This document shows positions 16,294-25,351 of a DNA stretch of 39,922 bases, one piece after another (position 1 is the stretch's first letter; every line of letters begins with the position of its first letter). The DNA is from Planctomycetaceae bacterium (GTDB lineage: Bacteria; Planctomycetota; Planctomycetia; Planctomycetales; Planctomycetaceae). Below the pieces are notes generated by a model. The model did not search any database and had not been told where the DNA came from. It worked only from the letters and a program-made list of their open reading frames with translations. The DNA lies in assembly GCA_015485495.1 (NCBI GenBank), contig WFTL01000063.1:1-39922 (forward strand). The letters run 5' to 3'. The position numbers were made by a program, and so were the translations under genes.

Positions 16294-18030
16294 ATGAATA
16301 CCCTTCGAGCCTGTGCGGTCAGTCTGCTGGCCGCATTTCTGACTTTTCTGCCTCCGGCCTGCGCCCAGTCCTCATCGGAACCACTGATCGTTCTGGTGCA
16401 TCCTGGCATCGATGCCCTCAACGCTGATCTGCTGTCGCTGACGAATCTGGCCCCCGAAGAAGAAAAGGCCTACGGCGCGGATCTGGAAGCGTTCATCCAG
16501 GACTTCGCGCTGGGACTGAATCCGGACCAGCCGGTCGTTGTGGAGGTCCTGACGGGAAGCTCCCCCGTGACCTATCTCACCTGGCTTCCCTACGCGGACC
16601 GGGTCGATTTTCTGGACAATCTGGAATCGATCGGTTTTCCGGCATACGTGCAGCCGGAAAGTTCCGACTTTTATCTGATCGACGACGAGGTCGATCAGGG
16701 GTGGCTGCGGCTGTTTCCGGAAAAACAGTACGCCGTTTTGTCTCTGGTGCTGCCCGAGACGCGCGATGCCGTGCGGGAGAAAGTGCTGCAGGCTGAATTT
16801 CCGGAGACAGCCCTGCATCTGACCGAACAGGAAGCGGCTTCGGTGAAGGTGCACCTGCGGAATGACCAGGTGGACGCACAGACGGCTTCGGAACGCCGCG
16901 AAATGTTCCAGGTGCTGCGGGCGGACGACCAGGAATCACTGCAGCAGCGGCCGGACGAAGCAGCGACGGAGTTCGCGCTGCGCCGGGCGGCATCCGACAT
17001 CGTCTACGATGAACTGGAACGGTTCTATGCGGAAGCGGACGCGATCGACCTTCTGGCTCATCTGGATCGGGAAGAGTCCACGATCGATGTGCTGTTTCGG
17101 GCCGTAGCGGGCGATGTCGACGGTGCGGAATCTTTGCAGACGTCGCTGTCGCTGTTCGGTCAGACGCCGGATGCCTTTGCGGCAGTCGGTCGGCTTCCGA
17201 ACAGCGTTCTGTCGGGACGCCTGAATCACCCTGTCGATGCGATGCGTCAGAGGCATGCGGCGCAGTATCTGAACCTGCTGAGGGAAGACATTCATCGGCG
17301 GGTCGACGGATCGACCAGACTGACCGACGGGCAGAAGCAGGCCACTCGCAGAATTTTCGACGACGTGGTCGGAATTTTCGAAGCCGGTTTTGCCAGCGGC
17401 AACGTGAACGGATTTGTCGAAGCAACCCACGATGGATCGGGGTTTGTGCTGATTGGTGCCGTCTCGGCACCCGGTTCGGATGCTTTGGAGGACACGCTGC
17501 AGCAGCTTCCGGCCGCTCGTGAAGGCAATGAAGTGGAACTGGAGGTGGCAACGGAAGGAGATATTCGGATTCACCGGATCCGTCTGGCGGAAGGGTTTGT
17601 GGATCTGGCGGATACCGTGTTCGGCACAGGCCGCGATTTTTATGTGGGGCTGGGCCGGGACCAGGTGTGGATGGCGACCGGGACCGGTTCGAAGGAACTG
17701 CTCATCAGCGCCATTCGTCAGACCGGAGAGCCCGAACTGAACGAGACGGTGCTGACGGTTGATGTGGCGCTGCGTCCGTGGGCCGAGCGGCTTCTGGAAC
17801 TGGCGGAACAGAAGGAGCCTCCGGAAGCGGTTGAAGACCGTGAGGCGTGGCGAAACGAGCTGGCTCGGATGCGTCAGCTGGCCGAGTCACTGGTGCAGGA
17901 AGACGCTTTGAACATCGTCGTGAAGGCAGACGGGGATTCGGTGACCGGGACCGTCCGGATGCACCGTGGCCTGCTGACTTTCATCGGTCGGCAGATTGCG
18001 AAGCTGGCGAAGGAGAATCTCGATCTGTAG
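16294..18030 (+). CDS. Exported protein of unknown function
   Basis: A 578-residue protein with a clear signal peptide (residues 1 to about 24, ending ACA before QSS; a lipoprotein box is not well matched). The mature part is acidic. Blocks include LVLVHPGIDALNADLL-like opening sequence, YLTWLPYADRVDFLDNLESIG (about 91-111), a Glu/Arg-rich helical centre (about 190-260), and GFVEATHDGSGFVLIGAV (about 375-392). Similar stretches recur (the VEATHDGSGFV and FYVGLGRDQVWMATG regions), which suggests two or more related subdomains. I recognise no catalytic motif and no named domain; the size and composition recall large lineage-specific exported proteins. It is 83 nt upstream of scpB on the same strand and may be co-transcribed. 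Confidence 0.85.
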   Translation: MNTLRACAVSLLAAFLTFLPPACAQSSSEPLIVLVHPGIDALNADLLSLTNLAPEEEKAYGADLEAFIQDFALGLNPDQPVVVEVLTGSSPVTYLTWLPYADRVDFLDNLESIGFPAYVQPESSDFYLIDDEVDQGWLRLFPEKQYAVLSLVLPETRDAVREKVLQAEFPETALHLTEQEAASVKVHLRNDQVDAQTASERREMFQVLRADDQESLQQRPDEAATEFALRRAASDIVYDELERFYAEADAIDLLAHLDREESTIDVLFRAVAGDVDGAESLQTSLSLFGQTPDAFAAVGRLPNSVLSGRLNHPVDAMRQRHAAQYLNLLREDIHRRVDGSTRLTDGQKQATRRIFDDVVGIFEAGFASGNVNGFVEATHDGSGFVLIGAVSAPGSDALEDTLQQLPAAREGNEVELEVATEGDIRIHRIRLAEGFVDLADTVFGTGRDFYVGLGRDQVWMATGTGSKELLISAIRQTGEPELNETVLTVDVALRPWAERLLELAEQKEPPEAVEDREAWRNELARMRQLAESLVQEDALNIVVKADGDSVTGTVRMHRGLLTFIGRQIAKLAKENLDL

Positions 18031-18113
18031 GGGCCGAACGCGCGGCCGGACCGGATCCGGACCGTCCGGGGATGCGGGCATGCAGACAGGATTCAGCAGG
18101 CAGGGAGACAGGG

Positions 18114-18884
18114 ATGTCCAACGAGTCCGGGACGGCTGACGATCCCGTCGTGGATGACATGGAACTGGCCTATCGGGAAGCTCTGGCGGCACTCGACGCG
18201 GCGGAATCCCAGGTGGGAGACGCTTTGCAGGAAGCGGCGGCAGATGCGGCGGCCGCTGATGACAGCGAGGCGATTCCGGCCGTGTCGATCGGCGAGGAGC
18301 TGGCCCGAGACCTGTCAGAAGAGTCTTCTCCGGCTGTCATCACGGCGGACAGCGAGCAGCGCATTTCACCGCGGGAGGTGATCGAGGCTGCGTTGTTCGT
18401 CGGGGGAGATGTGGCTCTGACCGCCCGCCGGCTGGCCGGTCTGATCGGCAGCGACGGCGATCCGCGGGTTGCCGTGCGGATCATCGATCAGCTCAACAGC
18501 GACTACGAAGCGGAAAACCGTCCGTATGAAATCCGCCTGCAGGAAGGCGGGTACCGACTGCGTCTGCGGGACGACTTTGCCCGACTTCAAAGTCAGGTGT
18601 ACGGGACCGGTCCCAGGGAGGTGCGGCTGTCGCCGGAAGTGCTGGAGATGCTGGCGTTCGTGGCCTGGAATCAGCCGGTGGATGCCGACAGCCTGAAGGA
18701 ATCCGGCCACAGTCGGCCGATGGCAGCCATTCGGCAGCTCCTGCGACTGGAACTGGTCGAAATCACGCGGACAGGAAGCGGCCGTTCCGACGTGGTTTAC
18801 GGCACCGGGGATCGCTTTCTGGAGCTGTTTCACCTGGACAGTCTGGACGATCTGCCGCAGGCCGACATTTTTTCGTTCAAATGA
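18114..18884 (+). CDS. scpB: Segregation and condensation protein B
   Basis: ScpB is the winged-helix kite subunit that, as a dimer with ScpA, bridges SMC heads during chromosome condensation. The ATG at 18114 follows GGGAGA and gives 256 residues. Residues 1 to about 83 are an acidic Ala/Glu-rich extension not found in short ScpBs. The conserved part begins ISPREVIEAALFVGGDVALTARRLAGL (first winged helix), continues YEIRLQEGGYRLRLRDDF, then LSPEVLEMLAFVAWNQPV (second winged helix), and ends VVYGTGDRFLELFHLDSLDDLP, a family signature. scpA, usually adjacent, is absent from this window. After the stop, 18885-19058 holds nothing recognisable. Confidence 0.93.
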   Translation: MSNESGTADDPVVDDMELAYREALAALDAAESQVGDALQEAAADAAAADDSEAIPAVSIGEELARDLSEESSPAVITADSEQRISPREVIEAALFVGGDVALTARRLAGLIGSDGDPRVAVRIIDQLNSDYEAENRPYEIRLQEGGYRLRLRDDFARLQSQVYGTGPREVRLSPEVLEMLAFVAWNQPVDADSLKESGHSRPMAAIRQLLRLELVEITRTGSGRSDVVYGTGDRFLELFHLDSLDDLPQADIFSFK

Positions 18885-19058
18885 TGTCGGAACCTGCTTC
18901 GCGCCCGGACGGTCGTTTTCCGGCCGGCTCGACACGCAGGGTCGTCTGGGAAATCGGCACCTTTCAGGTGAGCTGATCAGCGGGGTCGGGGGGGATCCGC
19001 ACGGCGCTGCCGCTGGAAGGGCATCACGAACAGATGGCCGCGGGGTGGACGGCCGCCG

Positions 19059-19298
19059 TTATGATCCGGCCGCCGCTTTTTCCGCTTTGCGCTGTTCGGC
19101 GGCGGCTTCCCGTTCTTCGATCTCTTTGACAGCCAGCAGACGCCGTTTCAGAGCCCGGACGTCGGCATCCAGAGACCGCCAGCGGGCATTTTTTTTGCGG
19201 TCGGATGCAGCCACTTTTTTCGCATCCAGATGCTTTTCCCACTGCGCGAGGTCTTCCTGAGCCAGTTTGAGCTGTCGTTCGATGCGTTGGCGGTCCAT
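19059..19298 (-). CDS. Small coiled-coil protein of unknown function
   Basis: The ATG at 19298 gives 79 residues starting MDRQRIERQLKLAQEDLAQW. The whole protein is predicted helical and heptad-like, with many Lys, Arg, Glu and Ala, and ends in an Ala/Lys-rich tail. A GTG at 19337 could add 13 residues without helix character. No Shine-Dalgarno sequence is evident. Such short charged coiled-coil proteins are often found in planctomycete genomes without known role. It is divergent from the FG-GAP repeat gene. Codon bias and the sustained helical pattern support it being real, but there is no motif to prove it. Confidence 0.6.
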   Translation of the reverse strand: MDRQRIERQLKLAQEDLAQWEKHLDAKKVAASDRKKNARWRSLDADVRALKRRLLAVKEIEEREAAAEQRKAEKAAAGS

Positions 19299-19488
19299 GA
19301 CGCGAAAATCAGTAGCTGAAGGAATGGTCGGAAACACGACCGGCGGAAAGTTGAGCGGGGCATTGTGGCAGGCGGATTTCGAATCTTCAATGGAAAAACA
19401 TGACTCACTGCACCGGCCCCAGAAAGGCGGCCGGCTGCGGCGGCATTGAAACGGGCCGATGCGTTCGCGACACTGCAGCGGTTCGTCT

Positions 19489-19513
19489 GAGGGCGGCTTC
19501 GCCTCGTTTTTTT
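19489..19513 (+). terminator. Terminator-like hairpin and T7 run in the FG-GAP gene leader
   Basis: An imperfect stem (GAGGGCG against CGCCTC with one bulged G, GCTT loop) is followed after one G by seven T residues. It ends just before the AGGAA ribosome-binding site of the gene at 19526. The position suggests attenuation, or termination of an upstream plus-strand transcript. The stem is short, so chance is possible. Confidence 0.4.
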
Positions 19514-19525
19514 CAGGAATCTGCT

Positions 19526-21886
19526 GTGCATCTTCGAATTGTTCTGCTTGCGTGGACCGTGCTGACCGGTTTCACGGCGGCTGTTTCCGCTGAAACCGAT
19601 GACGTTTCGGACCTGGCTCAGTTCTATGGTTTCAGCGGTCTGAAGCTGGTTCGTCTGAACGAACGTGTGAACAATCTGGTGGCCGGCGATCTGACCGGGG
19701 ACGGTCGGACGGATCTGCTGGTAGTCGACAATCACAAAAGCTGCCTGCAGCTTCTGCGTCAGCGGGCTCCGGACGAAACCGTCCCCGCTGCGGCGCCGGT
19801 GCAGGTCAATGAACTTCCGAAGGAAACGCACTTCGACGTGCGGGAAATTCCCGTCGACAAAAATGTGCTCGGGCTGACCACCGGGGACTTCAATTCAGAC
19901 GGTCTTGTCGATCTGGCCTACGTGGGGGCTCCGGATCGGCTGATCGTTCGGCATCAGCAGAAGGATGGGGGCAGAAGCTGGCCCCGGGCCTGGTCGGTGC
20001 GTCTTCCGGGGCTCGATCAGGTCGCCTGGATGATTTCCAGCGGCGATCTGAACGGCGACGGCCGTTCCGACATTGCTGTTCTTGGCAAAACCGTCACGTA
20101 TGTCGTGCTGCAGAACGACAGCGGAGTCCTGGACAGCCCGCATCGTCTCATCAATACGTCCGCTCAGCTTTCCCTCCTTCAGATCGGCGATGTGGACGGC
20201 GACGGGCGGGATGATCTGTCGTACATGGCGACCGACGGGGCCGATCGTCGGCTGTGCATCCGCCGGCAGACGGATGACGGACGTGTGGGACCGGAGCTGC
20301 AGTTTGATCTCCAGCAGCCTCGGTCTGTCACGGTCACGGATATCGACGGGCGTCCAGGGCGGGAGATTCTGACGATCGACCAGCAGACCGGACGGCTGCT
20401 GATTTCGCGGCTGGATCTGTCGGTGGATCCCGATGAAGTCGCGGATCGCCGACTGGTGCATTTCGGCATCGGCGACGGCGCTTCCTCCGGCCGCAATCGG
20501 GCTCTGGCCATCGGCGATGTGGATGGTGACGGACGGACCGATGTGGTCGTGACCGACCCCGAACAGGCTCAGATTCTGCTGTTTCGGCAGACAGTCCGGC
20601 ATGGTCTGGGGCCTGCGGAAGCGTTTCCAGGACTTCTGGGAGCGACCGATGTGTGTACGGTGGATGTCGACGAGGACGGCCGTGACGAAGTGATCGTGAT
20701 GAGCGATTCGGAGAACGTGGTGGCCATGAGTCGGTTTCAGAACGGGCGACTCACGTTTCCGCATCCCATTACCCGGACGCAGGAAGGCAAAACCCTGGCG
20801 GGAATTGCGATTCTGCGTGCCGGCGGGGTCCCGCGGCTGACCGTCTGCACACAGTCCGGTGCACGGGCTTCCGGCCGGCGGCTGCGGCTGTATCAGTTTC
20901 TGCTGGGGGCAGACGGATCGGCGAAGGAATCGGATCGGGCGGCGGAGGTCCATGCCGAAAAAATTCCCGGAAATCGGGGACTCCGGCTGGTTTCCATGGA
21001 TGTGAATGGAGACCGCCAGGACGATCTGCTCATGGTTCCCCGCGGATCGGGGTCGAACGGCATCGTGACGTTCCTGACCGGGCCGGACGGTCTGCTTTCT
21101 GAAGAACCGCTGCCCCATCGGCTGGATCTGGGCAAGGGAAACACGGGGTCCGTCTTTGTCCACGGCCGGCAGCTTCTCATCGGCCGCGGAACCTTTGCAC
21201 GCGCCATGGCCCTGGAAGATGGCCGCTGGAACGTGGCGGACCAGTTCAACACCACGGAAGTCCGAGCGAAAATCAGCGGGGCGGCCGCGATGGATCTGGA
21301 TCAGGACGGCCGGGATGAAATCGTGCTGATCGATACGGGCGTTGATCAGCTCCGCATCCTTCGGGAAAACGGGGGGCTGTACCGTCCCTGGCGGGAAGTG
21401 GAGCTGGGCAGTCTGAAGTATCGTTCTGCCCGCGTGGCCGATCTGAACGGAGACCAGGCAGACGATCTGCTGCTGTTCGGCAGTCAGAAGCTGAGTGTTC
21501 TTTATTCCGGAGTATCCGGCGGACGGCTGCAGGTCATCAGTTCCTGGGAATCCTCACGCGAAGACGCCTGGGCCGCGGACATCATTGCCGGCGATCTGAA
21601 CGGTGACGGACACCGCGACCTGGTCCTCATCGACACCGGCATCAACGGTCTGGAGATTCTGCATCTGGATCAGACGCTGACACCAAGGGCGGCGACTCAT
21701 TTTCGGGTGTTTGAAGAAAAGCGGCTGGTGACCAGTTCGGACAGTTACGGAACGGAACCGCGGGAAGGTCTCATTGCGGATGTCACGGGTGACGGACGGG
21801 CGGATCTGATTCTTCTGTGCCACGATCAGGTGATCGTGTATCCCCAGGATGCCGGACCGTCACGGGATGGCCGGGCGGATCGATAA
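19526..21886 (+). CDS. Exported VCBS/FG-GAP repeat protein
   Basis: The GTG start (AGGA 7 nt upstream) gives 786 residues, opening with a signal peptide that ends near VSAETDD. About twelve FG-GAP/VCBS-type repeats follow, each with a calcium-binding loop of the form DxNxDGxxD then a beta strand: DLTGDGRTDLLVVD, DFNSDGLVDLAYVG, DLNGDGRSDIAVLG, DVDGDGRDDLSYMA, DVDGDGRTDVVVTD, DVDEDGRDEVIVMS, DVNGDRQDDLLMVP, DLDQDGRDEIVLID, DLNGDQADDLLLFG, DLNGDGHRDLVLID, DVTGDGRADLILLC and one degenerate copy (DIDGRPGREILTID). These should make one or two beta-propellers, the fold of integrin alpha heads, typically used for ligand or carbohydrate binding outside the cell. No membrane span or enzyme domain follows, so it is probably secreted or periplasmic. 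Confidence 0.9.
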   Translation: MHLRIVLLAWTVLTGFTAAVSAETDDVSDLAQFYGFSGLKLVRLNERVNNLVAGDLTGDGRTDLLVVDNHKSCLQLLRQRAPDETVPAAAPVQVNELPKETHFDVREIPVDKNVLGLTTGDFNSDGLVDLAYVGAPDRLIVRHQQKDGGRSWPRAWSVRLPGLDQVAWMISSGDLNGDGRSDIAVLGKTVTYVVLQNDSGVLDSPHRLINTSAQLSLLQIGDVDGDGRDDLSYMATDGADRRLCIRRQTDDGRVGPELQFDLQQPRSVTVTDIDGRPGREILTIDQQTGRLLISRLDLSVDPDEVADRRLVHFGIGDGASSGRNRALAIGDVDGDGRTDVVVTDPEQAQILLFRQTVRHGLGPAEAFPGLLGATDVCTVDVDEDGRDEVIVMSDSENVVAMSRFQNGRLTFPHPITRTQEGKTLAGIAILRAGGVPRLTVCTQSGARASGRRLRLYQFLLGADGSAKESDRAAEVHAEKIPGNRGLRLVSMDVNGDRQDDLLMVPRGSGSNGIVTFLTGPDGLLSEEPLPHRLDLGKGNTGSVFVHGRQLLIGRGTFARAMALEDGRWNVADQFNTTEVRAKISGAAAMDLDQDGRDEIVLIDTGVDQLRILRENGGLYRPWREVELGSLKYRSARVADLNGDQADDLLLFGSQKLSVLYSGVSGGRLQVISSWESSREDAWAADIIAGDLNGDGHRDLVLIDTGINGLEILHLDQTLTPRAATHFRVFEEKRLVTSSDSYGTEPREGLIADVTGDGRADLILLCHDQVIVYPQDAGPSRDGRADR

Positions 21887-21941
21887 GCAGCCGTCTTCAC
21901 CCGCGGCGTGAAACCCATCACGCTGAACAGACAGGTGTGCG

Positions 21942-23099
21942 ATGCTGACGGAATCCGGCTGCCGGGAGCGGCAGCAGAAATTCTGGTCCCGAATGGATGC
22001 TGAGATCGAATGGGTGCTGCTGGGCGACCCGCGTCATGTGCAGTATTTCTGCGGGTTTCGGCCCAATCCGATCAGCTTTTCCGCAGACGAATCGGCTCTG
22101 CTGCTGCTGCTGCGAGACGGTTCGTGCATTCTGATGGCGGACAATTTCACACGGCGAACGGCCGTGGCCGATGTGTATGTCTCTGAAGAAGTCATCGATG
22201 CGTGGTACAACCATCAGAATTCCGTCAGCAGCCGGCATCGGGCTCTGCTGCGGGCTCTGGAAACCGTGCGTCCCCGTCTGAACCGCACCGCCGGGATGAT
22301 TGAACGGGACGCCGTGCCGCTTCACGTGATCGATCTGCTGCCGCAGGCGGTTGAACCGGATGCAGATTCTGCTGAATCTCCGGGCGACATCATTCGGGAT
22401 CTGCGGCGCAGCAAGATGCCGGACGAACTGGCGCTGCTGGAACGGTGTATGGATGCCGGGGCGGCCGGCCACCGGGCTGCTTTCAACGCTGTGCAGCCGG
22501 GAGTGTCCGAAATCGATGTCTATCAGGCTGTGCGCACGGCTGCCGAATCGGCGGCCGGGTGTCCGTGTGTGGTGTACGGAGATTTCCGGGCCACCAGCGG
22601 TCAGGTGTTCCGTGCCGGGGGGCTGCCTTCCAGTCGGCGGCTGCAGCCTGGCGATCTGTTTCTGCTGGACTACAGCGTGATCATTGCCGGTTATCGCAGC
22701 GACATCACGAATACGATTGCCGTGAGTGAACCGACGGCGGATCAGACCAGGCAGGCTCAGGCCTGTCTGGCGGCCATGCAGAAAGCAGAAGACATTCTGG
22801 CACCGGGATGCCGTGCGGCGGATGTGTTCACCGCAGCCGATGGTGAACTGCAGGCGCATGGATTTCCCGGGCTGTCGCATCACGCGGGGCACGGAGTGGG
22901 GATGGAACATCCGGAACCGCCGATTCTGGTGCCGCACAGTACGGACGTTCTGCGGGCAGGAGACGTGGTGACTCTGGAACCGGGCCTGTACATTGAAGGA
23001 ACCGGCGGCATGCGTTTTGAACACAACTACGTGATCACGGAAGAAGGCTGCCGCCGGCTGAGTCACCATCAGACGGGGCTCACGGAAGGGGCGGACTGA
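21942..23099 (+). CDS. M24 metallopeptidase, Xaa-Pro aminopeptidase/dipeptidase type
   Basis: A 385-residue cytosolic peptidase with pita-bread fold, predicted to release N-terminal residues before proline. The N-terminal creatinase-like domain (about 1-150) is followed by the catalytic domain. All five ligands of the dinuclear metal site are present: D243 (LLDYS), D254 (SDITNT), H317 (HHAGHGVG), E346 (TLEPGLY) and E360 (MRFEHNY). The Xaa-Pro-type dipeptidases and creatinase-like enzymes share these residues, so exact specificity is open. The start is the ATG following AGGTGTGCG. It lies 55 nt after the FG-GAP gene and 237 nt before argG. Confidence 0.9.
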   Translation: MLTESGCRERQQKFWSRMDAEIEWVLLGDPRHVQYFCGFRPNPISFSADESALLLLLRDGSCILMADNFTRRTAVADVYVSEEVIDAWYNHQNSVSSRHRALLRALETVRPRLNRTAGMIERDAVPLHVIDLLPQAVEPDADSAESPGDIIRDLRRSKMPDELALLERCMDAGAAGHRAAFNAVQPGVSEIDVYQAVRTAAESAAGCPCVVYGDFRATSGQVFRAGGLPSSRRLQPGDLFLLDYSVIIAGYRSDITNTIAVSEPTADQTRQAQACLAAMQKAEDILAPGCRAADVFTAADGELQAHGFPGLSHHAGHGVGMEHPEPPILVPHSTDVLRAGDVVTLEPGLYIEGTGGMRFEHNYVITEEGCRRLSHHQTGLTEGAD

Positions 23100-23274
23100 G
23101 ACGGCATGCGGCCGTCATTCTTCCGACCGGGAATTCGGGGAGCCAGACACTGATTCCTCGGTCGGACATCGTTAGTCTGTGCCTGTGTTCTGTGGCGGTC
23201 GGTCCGGGAACGCCCTGCGGCTGCAGAAACCGGCGGACAGCAGTTCGTGCCGGCCGACTTTTCTTTCCAGACCT

Positions 23275-23310
23275 GGTTCCTTCGATGTTTCCGGCAGAGA
23301 CGAAGGAACC
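23275..23310 (+). promoter_or_regulatory. Perfect inverted repeat in the argG leader
   Basis: Arms GGTTCCTTCG and CGAAGGAACC are perfect 10-bp complements around a 16-nt loop, ending 26 nt before the argG start. In RNA this is a strong hairpin next to the ribosome-binding site; in DNA it could be an operator. It does not match the ARG-box consensus known to me. The rest of the gap (23100-23274) holds no gene and no promoter I trust. Confidence 0.55.
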
Positions 23311-23336
23311 GCAGACGGACAGCGGAGACAGTGACA

Positions 23337-24551
23337 GTGGCGGAATCGGTGGTGCTGGCATACAGCGGAGGGCTGGATACATCGGTCCTGGTGGGCTGGC
23401 TGCAGGAACAGGGATACGACGTACACTGTCTGTATGTCGATCTGGGGCAGCCGTGCGAAGATCGACAGGCCATCATGCAGAAGGCTCTGGATATCGGTGC
23501 CTGTTCATCGGAAATCACGGATGTCCGGGAGGAACTATGTCGAGACTTCGCCTTTCCCGTGCTGCAGTGGCAGGCGAAGTACGAGAACATCTATCTGCTG
23601 GGCACATCGATTGCCCGGCCGCTGATTTCCAAAGCCTGTCTGCAGCGGGCCCGTGAAGTGGGGGCCACGGCATTCGTTCATGGAGCCACGGGAAAGGGCA
23701 ACGATCAGTGCCGTTTTCAGCTGGCTGCCGAAGCTCTGGATCCCACAGTGCGGGTGATTGCTCCCTGGCGGATGGAATCGTTCCGCAGTCGGTTTCCGGG
23801 GCGGGCGGAAATGCTGGCCTACTGCGAACAGAAACAGATTCCCGTCAAGGCGACGGTCGAAAAACCGTATTCCAGTGACGAGAACTGTCTGCACATCAGT
23901 TACGAAGCCGGGGCACTGGAGGATCTGACGGTAGACGGCGAAACGGTCGTGGATTTCGGCATGACTGTCTCACCTGCTGAAGCTCCGGACCGCGAAGAGA
24001 TCGTGACGATCGGTTTCGAAGCCGGTGTGCCGGTGTCCGTCAACGGGACGAAACTGTCTCCGGCTGCACTTGTGGCGGAACTGAACACCATCGGCGGGCG
24101 TAACGGCATCGGCCGGATCGACATTGTCGAAAACCGGTTCGTCGGTATGAAAAGCCGGGGCGTGTATGAAGCACCGGGAATGACCGTGCTGTATGCCGCT
24201 CACCAGGCAATGGAACAGATCACGCTGGACCGCGATCTGGTGCACCTGCGCGACCAGCTCAGTCCGGTGGTGGCCGAAATGGTGTATTACGGTTTCTGGT
24301 ACTGCGCCAAAATGGACGCTCTGATGGCCTTCATTCAGAACGCCCAGACGCCCGTGACCGGCGAGGTGACTCTGACGCTTTATCGCGGCAACATGCGCGT
24401 CAGCAGCCGAACGTCTCCCGGCAGCCTGTACGATGCCGAAATCGCCAGCATGGAAAAGGGAGGCGACTACGATCAGACGGATGCGGAAGGTTTCCTGAGA
24501 ATCATGGGGCTGCCGCTGCGGGTTCAGGGAACCGTGCGACCGCGTTCCTGA
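23337..24551 (+). CDS. argG: Argininosuccinate synthase
   Basis: Joins citrulline and aspartate with ATP cleavage to AMP and PPi, the penultimate step of arginine synthesis. I choose the GTG at 23337 (404 residues) because GGAG lies 9 nt upstream; a GTG at 23331 is only 3 nt away from it. The PP-loop AYSGGLDTSV is at residues 8-17, YVDLGQ follows, and HGATGKGNDQCRF (about 114-126) binds aspartate and citrulline. PYSSDENCLHISYEAG and AAHQAMEQITLDRD are further family blocks. The protein is complete. argH is not adjacent. The leader contains a perfect 10-bp inverted repeat. Two 11-bp direct repeats, CCGGTCCGGGG, follow the stop codon (24553-24574). Confidence 0.96.
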   Translation: MAESVVLAYSGGLDTSVLVGWLQEQGYDVHCLYVDLGQPCEDRQAIMQKALDIGACSSEITDVREELCRDFAFPVLQWQAKYENIYLLGTSIARPLISKACLQRAREVGATAFVHGATGKGNDQCRFQLAAEALDPTVRVIAPWRMESFRSRFPGRAEMLAYCEQKQIPVKATVEKPYSSDENCLHISYEAGALEDLTVDGETVVDFGMTVSPAEAPDREEIVTIGFEAGVPVSVNGTKLSPAALVAELNTIGGRNGIGRIDIVENRFVGMKSRGVYEAPGMTVLYAAHQAMEQITLDRDLVHLRDQLSPVVAEMVYYGFWYCAKMDALMAFIQNAQTPVTGEVTLTLYRGNMRVSSRTSPGSLYDAEIASMEKGGDYDQTDAEGFLRIMGLPLRVQGTVRPRS

Positions 24552-24614
24552 ACCGGTCCGGGGCCGGTCCGGGGCCGCACGCTGTCCGGCAGGGGTGCAG
24601 AAGGAGGACTCATC

Positions 24615-25166
24615 ATGATTCGCTGGTTTTTTCGCCGAAAACTGGATCGGCAGGAACAGCGGCTGAACGTGTCGATGGACTACCTGCGGCATATTCTGGA
24701 CGTGTCTCCGGCTGCCTTTCTGCGGTTCATGACAGTTCTTTCCTTTTCGGGACGGCGGAAGACTCTTCCGAAGACTGTCTGGTTCGCGGCCCAGCTTGCC
24801 GCTCTGCGTGAAGAACACTGCAGCCCGTGCCTGCAGATCGGCGTCAATATGGCTCAGCGAAGCCGCGTGGACCCGCACGTTCTGGACTGTCTGGTGCACG
24901 GCCGGTTCGACGACCTGCCGGAGGAACTGGCGGATGTGGCGTCCTTCGCCCGTTCGGTCGCGACCGGGCAGGATGATGACGAATCACGGCGTGAGCGGCT
25001 CCGTGAGCGATACGGTGAACAGGGACTGATCGATCTTTCGTTCGCGATTGCCGGAGTCCGGGTGTTTCCGGCGGTCAAAAGGGCGCTGGGGTTCGTGCAC
25101 GAATGCCCTGTCGTGGCGGCCGGGCTGTCCGATCAGCCCTCCCCGTCGAAAGTCCCGGCAGAATGA
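24615..25166 (+). CDS. AhpD-like / carboxymuconolactone decarboxylase family protein
   Basis: A 183-residue, mainly helical protein with AAGGAGG 6 nt before its ATG, one of the best ribosome-binding sites in the window. Residues 60-80 (LAALREEHCSPCLQIGVNMA) match the CxxC helix of AhpD-like proteins, which use the two cysteines (C69, C72) as a peroxide-reducing or thiol-relay pair. The family His four residues after the second Cys is Gly76 here, so the proton relay is altered, though H68 precedes the pair. About 105-135 is charged (QDDDESRRERLRERYGEQ). Substrate unknown. It follows argG by 63 nt and could share its transcript, but its own strong RBS implies separate translation control. Confidence 0.7.
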   Translation: MIRWFFRRKLDRQEQRLNVSMDYLRHILDVSPAAFLRFMTVLSFSGRRKTLPKTVWFAAQLAALREEHCSPCLQIGVNMAQRSRVDPHVLDCLVHGRFDDLPEELADVASFARSVATGQDDDESRRERLRERYGEQGLIDLSFAIAGVRVFPAVKRALGFVHECPVVAAGLSDQPSPSKVPAE

Positions 25167-25294
25167 ACGGCCGGTTGCCGGAATCGGGCGGACAAAAGCA
25201 GATGCCGGAAGCGATTGCCCGGATCGGCCTGAACGGCGGAACGGAAGGACCGTGAATTCTCCCCGGGGCAGCCGTGCTGCCGTTCCGGCCATCT

Positions 25295-25322
25295 GTTACA
25301 GTGCCGGGGAAAGTGGTATTTT
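25295..25322 (+). promoter_or_regulatory. Candidate promoter for the DinB-cyclase unit
   Basis: GTTACA and TATTTT are separated by 16 nt, about 30 nt before the DinB-like ATG, followed by a purine-rich AAGGGGGG. The gap 25167-25294 also holds GC-rich inverted repeats but no gene. Confidence 0.4.
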
Positions 25323-25351
25323 TCGTTCTTCCGGTTTCCCAAGGGGGGCTC

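Noticed and set aside
19895-21163. 422-codon minus-strand frame opposite the FG-GAP gene
   Set aside because: Its apparent repetitive pattern mirrors the DxNxDG repeats of the sense strand.
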